A stretch of 64,000 bases of DNA, taken from contig JABMCL010003286.1 of the NCBI GenBank assembly GCA_018857735.1, positions 12,501-76,500 on the forward strand, read 5' to 3'. This document shows, one piece after another, positions 58,120 through 64,000 of the stretch. The notes beneath the pieces are model-generated. The model had not been told where the DNA came from. It saw nothing but the letters and a program-made list of their open reading frames with translations, and ran no database searches. Position numbers and translations under genes: made by a program. Every line of letters begins with the position of its first letter. The stretch's first letter is position 1. The stretch comes from Alviniconcha marisindica. Its lineage: Eukaryota; Mollusca; Gastropoda; Provannidae.

Positions 58120-60953
58120 GGGTTCTTCTTCAGTGCTGGTCCTAGTTAGGGGTATCAGAGGTCAAAACTGAAATAACTTGCAGCTTATCCAAATTAGGCT
58201 TGTTGTGTTCCACATACATCCAATTTTAAGGCACAATTAAAAGAAAAGCAGTTAGGATCCCGACTGCAAGTTAGGGTGGCTTCAAACATGTCCAAGTGGA
58301 GAGCATAACGCATGTTTCGGTGCGACATAAAAGTATTATGTAATATTTAGAACAAGAACATTATTTCATAGAAAGGTTTTGAATAACAATCATTAGGAGT
58401 AACTAAGTGCAATTTTTAAGAGGGTTCATTCACTTGAGAGTAGAACAACCTACCCGCAAAATTGTGACCCTGAAACATGCGTGAATGGAAAGAAAAGTTT
58501 TTCCTTCAAGATCAAACAAACACCATGGATCATGAACAAGTATTTATTCTTGTTAGTTTTTGATGCTGTGGACATATTCCAAAGTAATATTGGAACATTT
58601 CCTCAACTTCAGATGTTCTTTGAATTGTAACGCATGTTTCGCGTGACATGTAACGCATGTTCCACATGACATTCAATAATCACTCAGGTTGGAAACTTAA
58701 AAGCATGTAGAAAATGTATTTTTTCAGAGTATGTGTACACATTACATGTATGTAAGCATTTGTTTTGAGTTTGACAAGTGTTTTTTTTAGTTTGACAAGT
58801 TTTGCTTATGTGAAGAAGACAAAAAGGAAAAAAGAAGAAGTGATGAGCAGTACTAGTAATGTTTACCTGAATTGACTGAAACTTAATATGAACATTTAAT
58901 CAATCATCTGTTCTCATGCAAAACAATGACAACTTCAAGCAACTTTTATTCTGTAAAACCCCCAGCTGCATTTGACACCGGTCTGTAGTGGCTTAGTTTT
59001 GCAAGCTGATCAGCAGGCACCCAAGGGATGTCATCAGTTGCAGGGAACGAGAAGCTGCTCTGATTTTCACGCAGGAACTTTATCTGCACTTCTCCAGATG
59101 AAGCCTCGTAGTCTAGAACCTAGATTTAACAGAGCCAACAAGTGAAATCACAGCACAAGTTGCAGTCCACAACACATCACATTCAGAGACAGCAATCAAA
59201 GTTGGAGGAAATGGAAAAACAAGATGTAGTAAACTAGTACATATATAGTTAATAGTATGCTGCCTCAGACCCCTGTCTTTTTCATGAATGTTAATGCCCC
59301 TCCCCCCCACCCCCACCCCCCACCCCAGGAACCAAACAAAAACAAAACAAAAAACATGAATAAGAAAAACCAAAAAACTCACAAGTAGTAGTACAGTTCT
59401 ACTCAGTATATTGATATTTTTAATATTATGTTGAGTTCTTTCCAGCTTAAGTTAGTAAAGTTTACTAAAAATGAACAGAACAAAAACAAAAAACCTCTGC
59501 AAGCACACCATGTCACTACTAAAACAGGACAGAAGAAATAACAATAAAAATTCCAAACAAAAACTCTGCAAGCACACCATGTCACGTTAAGTTCTATTGT
59601 TTCTAGTCCGATAGAAGATGGCAAATTTAAATCAAAATAATCTCAAAGTTACATCATCATTAATACTATAGCACAATCTCAGTTTCACACAGAAATCAAA
59701 ACAAAGTAGGGAAGATTTGTTCAATGCACGTTCTGCAACACGATGATACAACACACGTTTTGTGTGACAGAATCAACTTCCGTCCGGTTCTATGTCACCA
59801 GAAAGGAATGTTATGTTTTGACCAATTCTTCTCCTTGTTCATGGACTGAGAAATAATTTGAAATGACTGCAGCCATTACTAAACATGTTTGTTTTTGATC
59901 CAACGTATGCCTACTTTTTAGTAATTGTGGTTCCTAACCATGAAATAATGATTCAGCAAGAAACATATGTTTCATGTGACGAAACAGAGATGAGCCTGCA
60001 AGAGAGTGCATCGAACGCATTGAACGCTGTATTTATAAATAAAGAGTGCTACTGTATAAAATACTAGTCTGAAATGATCAAGTAACTATAACTGCTTGGA
60101 ATTTCACCTACCTGTGTCATTGGTAGCCTCCAAATTGGGTGAAATCGTGTGCTAGCAGACAATGATGACAGCCAGTCAACGCATGTTTCTCCTGCGTCAG
60201 AGCGTGACGCGCAGTGGTAAAACTGACCATTCACAAATTCCATGCTTATCACGTGACACGACGTCATCAATGTGTGTGTAGATGCCCATGGTACGTTTGA
60301 AAATCACGGTTAGAAGATTATTTTTTTCTTTGTTGCATTTGTTTCGCAAATTTTTGTTGTTGCCATAATGGACGTTTCACCTTTGACACAAAATTTTCAT
60401 TGCACTTTTAATGCATTTTAGGAAATAATATGGCAAATTTGGTGTTCAGATCTCGGCAACGATAGTGCTTTGTTATTGATAGCAACAGTGTTTTCTCCGG
60501 TTCACATCGTTGATCTTGTGCAAGTTGGAAGTGAACACGTGTTTCATGACGTGACGGGTCATGAAACGTGTGTTATGCTCACTTTCAACCATCATTGTTG
60601 CACATAGACATACTCAGCAGTCCTGAAATTAGCTTTCTGGTGCTTTTGCATGTTGCAACTTTGTAAACAAATTAGATATGTCTGAATATTTTCATCTGGT
60701 ATGAAGTAGCTTCCAACACAAGCAGTAGGGTATCGCCATTCCCATTTTTGGCCGCCATTTTTGCGTGACATGGGAGTATATTTTGCTAATAAAAAAAATA
60801 AAACTTTTTTTTCCCCACCATATTGCTCTCATTGCTTCTTGGGTGTATAACAAAGGGAATTTTCTTCATTTGGTGTGAAAAAAAGGAACTGGTTTACAAC
60901 AAAACTGTTGCAAAGTGAGTGACTACTAATTAGGACCAGCACTGAAGAAGAAC

Positions 60954-60955
<2 letters not shown>
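58120..60955. mobile_element. Element I: TA-target transposon with 30-bp inverted ends
   Basis: Ends GGGTTCTTCTTCAGTGCTGG (continuing TCCTAGTTAG) and its inverse, with one mismatch in 30 bases, flanked by TATATAT on both sides and by about 28 TA repeats on the right. It lies in MEK intron 3. It carries a two-exon reading frame on - and a dispersed motif ACGCATGTTTC/GTGACAT. The interior is not shared with any other element in the window. Confidence 0.8.
58946..60270 (-). CDS. Unknown two-exon gene carried by element I
   Basis: Exon 60270-60112 (53 codons, GTAGGT donor) joins in phase 0 to exon 59119-58946 (57 codons and TAA) for a predicted 110-residue protein. It contains FYHCASRSDAGETCVDWLSS, RFHPIWRLPMTQ, FPATDDIPWVPADQLAKLSH and RPVSNAAGGFTE. 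In-frame ATGs also occur at 60267 and 60243. The latter, giving MEFVNGQ, is the more conservative start. AATAAA overlaps the stop codon (GAATAAAAG), so the 3' UTR would be minimal. There is no signal peptide or membrane segment. No stop or frameshift is present in either exon. I do not recognise the family. It could be an accessory or regulatory protein of the transposon or a captured host exon pair. Additional upstream exons cannot be excluded. Confidence 0.55.

Positions 60956-61012
<57 letters not shown>
60956..61012. repeat. (TA)n microsatellite at the element I junction
   Basis: About 28 TA repeats directly after the right end of element I. Confidence 0.95.
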
Positions 61013-61017
<5 letters not shown>

Positions 61018-61400
61018 TTATGACTTAGTGCGCATGAAAACAGGACAAAGGGGGTAGAAAATAAAGTTGATGATACATTGAAACTAGCTGTGTTTTTAGA
61101 ATGTGCACAATGCTAGGAAAGATTTCTTAAAAGCAAAAGATAAAAACTCTTGTACTTTTGGAGATACTTGCTGACAAAGACCATAAAAGGCTGCATGTTA
61201 CACATCAGATATTACAACATACATAGGTCATTGTGTCTTCATATTTGCACAAGTATGCACAAAATCATGTCACACTATTAGTGCTCATCTCCCCTACTAT
61301 GTTTGTGCCAAATTTTGTACACTCATATAATTTAACACATGTTTGTGACATGTTGATTGTTGTAATATTTGATCGACAGCATAAACCCATAAATCATTTT
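61018..61400. mobile_element. H4: end fragment of the shared-end family
   Basis: ATGACTTAGTGCGCATGAAA and about 380 following bases match the inverted right end of H3 (26030-25650), e.g. GTGCACAATGCTAGGAAAGA. Confidence 0.8.
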
Positions 61401-61409
61401 TTTTTTTTT

Positions 61410-61800
61410 ATGTGACTATATGCCAAAAGGTGTGCAAGAAAAGAGGACAGAGGTACTAGAAAATAAAGTTGACAGGATGTGAGTGAGTAACACATTTTCT
61501 GAATGAACACATGTGAAGTCATCCACCAGTGAAGGGAGAAGGCAGTGCTGCTCTTCCTTCCTGGGAAATGTGGCCTTCAGTGTGATTTGTGACAGTATGT
61601 TGAACATTACACATAACAACAAGCCCACATCACTGTGCTGCTAATCATGCAGTTAATTACAAAATACCAACTGAACTTACAATATATGATCTACATAAAT
61701 GTTACCAAGTGAACTGTTCTGTGTCACACAGACCAGCATGCTATGCATGATTTGTTGCAATGGATAAGTTCAACATACAGCCAATCTTAAACATTTTTAA
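61410..61800. mobile_element. H5: another shared-end element, left end only
   Basis: ATGTGACTATATGCCAAAAG continues GTGTGCAAGAAAAGAGGACA. The interior is unlike H4. Confidence 0.6.
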
Positions 61801-62389
61801 GTGAATAAAAAGCAACAAATTTTGTAACATGAACAATTATTCTTTAATACGACAATATGTGACAAAGAAGATTTGATGAATTTTCTTCTTCTCAAATTTA
61901 AGCATTCTTGAGACAAACTGCAAATGTTGTAACAAATATGTCGGACATTACTATTTCAGCAAGATGTACAATGTTGCTTGTTTCTTGATGAAAATGATAA
62001 TAGAAGTTTTTATTACTGTAAAGTATAAGACACAACTGTTTCCATGTGAACAGTTTTTGCAGCATTACACAAAATAGCATGTCTAACTTTGTTGCAGTAA
62101 ATAACATATACTTTGTTTTTCATAACAAAAGAAGTAATACTTTTTATTTAACAAACAAGTGTTTTGTAAGAGACAAAATGTAGCCAGGAAGTGTGAGTGC
62201 AACTTTTGCTGCTTTTGGGTGTCACAGGAAAACACATGCAACCTGTCATCCATGCATTTCTTGGTCATGTTGACTCAGGTGCCTAGGACAAAAATAGTTG
62301 AATAGTTATCTTCAAACTGAATGAATTAATAAAAAAATCATGATAAATATTACTGAAAAAACATAGCCTAATGAATAATGCTGATAAAA
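61801..62389. other. MEK intron 3 sequence, nothing recognised
   Basis: AT-rich. No coding or repeat signal found. Confidence 0.45.
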
Positions 62390-63325
62390 GATCTGCACCT
62401 TCCATTTTTAGAACTCTGGAAGGCAGACCGGCATGGTCACTATCATTATGCCGATGATTATTATTTCCACAGCTCGTGTTGTAGTCGTAATGTTCAACAC
62501 CTAACTTGATGACTTTAGCTTCTGGAAATTAGAATTGTCTACCATGTATGGTGATCTGTTTGCAGACGTAGTTTGTAAACAAAATGAATTGTGTTAAAGT
62601 GCAAGCAAAAAATGTAAAGAATATGATCAGAATATACTGCTTATAACCATTCTGCTGTTGAACATTACAATTTCAACGCACACCCATGTTGTAAGAAACT
62701 CAGCTAAAACAAATTTACGAAAACATTTGAACAAACTTCAGATTAACAGAATAACAAAAACTTGCTTTGTATGCTTACATTCTGATACTTTTAAAAGATT
62801 TGGCATATATACCAATATAAATATCATCGTATAACTGCAAGATTTGACTAAATATCTGTTGAACGTTTAATTTATGTCAGATATTATGCCTTTTACGTTC
62901 TTCAAAAATATAAGCACACAACTTTCGCATGTCACAACATTTCTTCCATGCGGCCATGTGCTCTAAGCAAATGACCCGGATGTGTAACATGACTAGCCGG
63001 ATGAAGTGCAAACACGTGAAAACTTTTTTTCTTCCTTTTGCTTAATACTATGTTGAACATTCTTGCAACAATATTATGAAGAATGGCAAAATATATTTTA
63101 AAAACTATCCATACATTTGGCAATAAAATAAAACATGGCGTCTTATGCAGTGCTGTACCACAGTGACTGGGATAAAGTTTCAGTGAAAGAGAAAGTCGGA
63201 TCTTCGCTGGACTGTCTGCGGATGCTGGTCGTGAAACATTTCAACACGTGTAACATTTGATTGAGGGACATTTTGGAGCCTCTAACTCCAAAAACAAAAG
63301 TTACCTTTTGGCACTAAGTCATATA
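62390..63325. mobile_element. G2: second copy of element G, inverted ends lost
   Basis: 62440-63300 is collinear with 52890-53735. It keeps the right terminal CCTTTTGGCACTAAGTCATA but lacks the long inverted arms. A start codon at 63135 opens MASYAVLYHSDWDKVSVKEK, then SSLDCLRMLVVKHFNT before a stop. Confidence 0.8.
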
Positions 63326-63431
63326 ATTATGTGAACTTGTCCGACTATTTCAGTAATATTTATGCATGACCCTTAGATTTTGCAGAATAATAATAATAAA
63401 AAACACACTGAGTCCTTCTGATTTTATGTAT

Positions 63432-63545
63432 GAGCCATTGACAAACAGCGGTATGCAAAAGTGGGATATATATATGTAGTAATATATATGAGCCTGTGAC
63501 AAATGGCGGTATGCAAAAGTGGGACATATATAATATATATACAAT
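63432..63545. repeat. Tandem pair of about 55 bp
   Basis: GCGGTATGCAAAAGTGGGA(T/C)AT followed by a TA-rich stretch, twice. Confidence 0.85.
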
Positions 63546-64000
63546 AGTAAAACAGCCACCAGAACTGTGTATTACAGGTTTACCATCTTAGTATCTGAAG
63601 ATTATATTTCCACTTTTCTTTTCTTAATGATACCAGAATGGAAGTTTATTTTTATGGTCTTCAGATTTCATGCAAGTTGAACATGAGGGGTAAAGATTTG
63701 TCCCGGGTTTATGTTTAAGGTTATTAATCTTGTCAATATTTTATTTGCAGAAATATTAGTTTCCTGTGATTTTGCAGATTTTCATGAAGCTCTGATTCTG
63801 TTTGTTGCAAAACCAGTATATTCTGTTAAAATTTGTTAAAACACTTTTTTTAAATGGTGTAAACAAAGAAAAAGAGTTGTCAATTTGTAGAAAGTGTTGT
63901 TACAAACACATAAGAGAAGCAAGTAGAATAACCAAATGTGATGAGCATTACTGGTAGCTTGGCAGCCACTTGTAAAAAAGTTTTTTTTAAAGAATTGAAC

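Noticed and set aside
57503..64000. Further MEK exons
   Set aside because: No stretch encoding DGGSLD, the HRD loop or the DFG region was seen on +. The remaining exons must lie further right.

Overview
The window looks like a TE-rich invertebrate chromosome segment, most likely from a mollusc (gastropod-type). That rests on inference: compact animal genes with GT-AG introns, a tRNA-derived SINE, CR1/Jockey-like LINE tails, TTAA- and TA-target DNA transposons and many microsatellites. No bacterial-style gene or operon, CRISPR array, rRNA or intact tRNA was seen.

Three host genes are supported. (1) The last exon of an unrecognised Ser/Arg-rich protein lies on + at 2655-4005. (2) A complete RPL17 (uL22) gene lies on -, from a TOP-type 5' end near 39683 to a poly(A) signal at 12987. 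It has six coding exons that join in frame to 186 codons, but the gene is spread over about 26.7 kb because its introns have filled with mobile elements. (3) The first three coding exons of a MAP2K1/2-type kinase (MEK) lie on + at 47833-47900, 54507-54735 and 57356-57502, joining in frame to 148 codons; the rest lies beyond the right edge.

Almost everything else is repeat. 1-2010 is a 37-bp minisatellite split by a LINE tail. 5.6-10.2 kb holds LINE pieces and TTAA-flanked elements with a THAP-like fragment. 10.8-18.3 kb has split minisatellites, SINEs, an MITE with GGTTCCCAGGG ends and a piggyBac-like remnant. RPL17 intron 4 (18.4-30.7 kb) holds a readable multi-level nest. RPL17 intron 2 (31.6-39.3 kb) holds more nests, two of which show an exact interrupted host element. 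40-47 kb holds LINEs, one inside another, and a low-quality-looking inverted copy of the TA-target element of intron 4. MEK introns 1-3 hold a family of elements sharing the end ATGACTTAGTGCCAAAAGG, and a separate 2.8-kb element with 30-bp inverted ends that carries an intact two-exon open reading frame on -.

The items most worth following are the transposon carrying a spliced 110-codon gene, the end-sharing transposon family with different interiors, the 6-bp-target CAGANCTGCC elements, and the run of near-copies of the MEK exon-3 splice acceptor just upstream of the real one. All element boundaries and relationships were read by eye and no database search was run.
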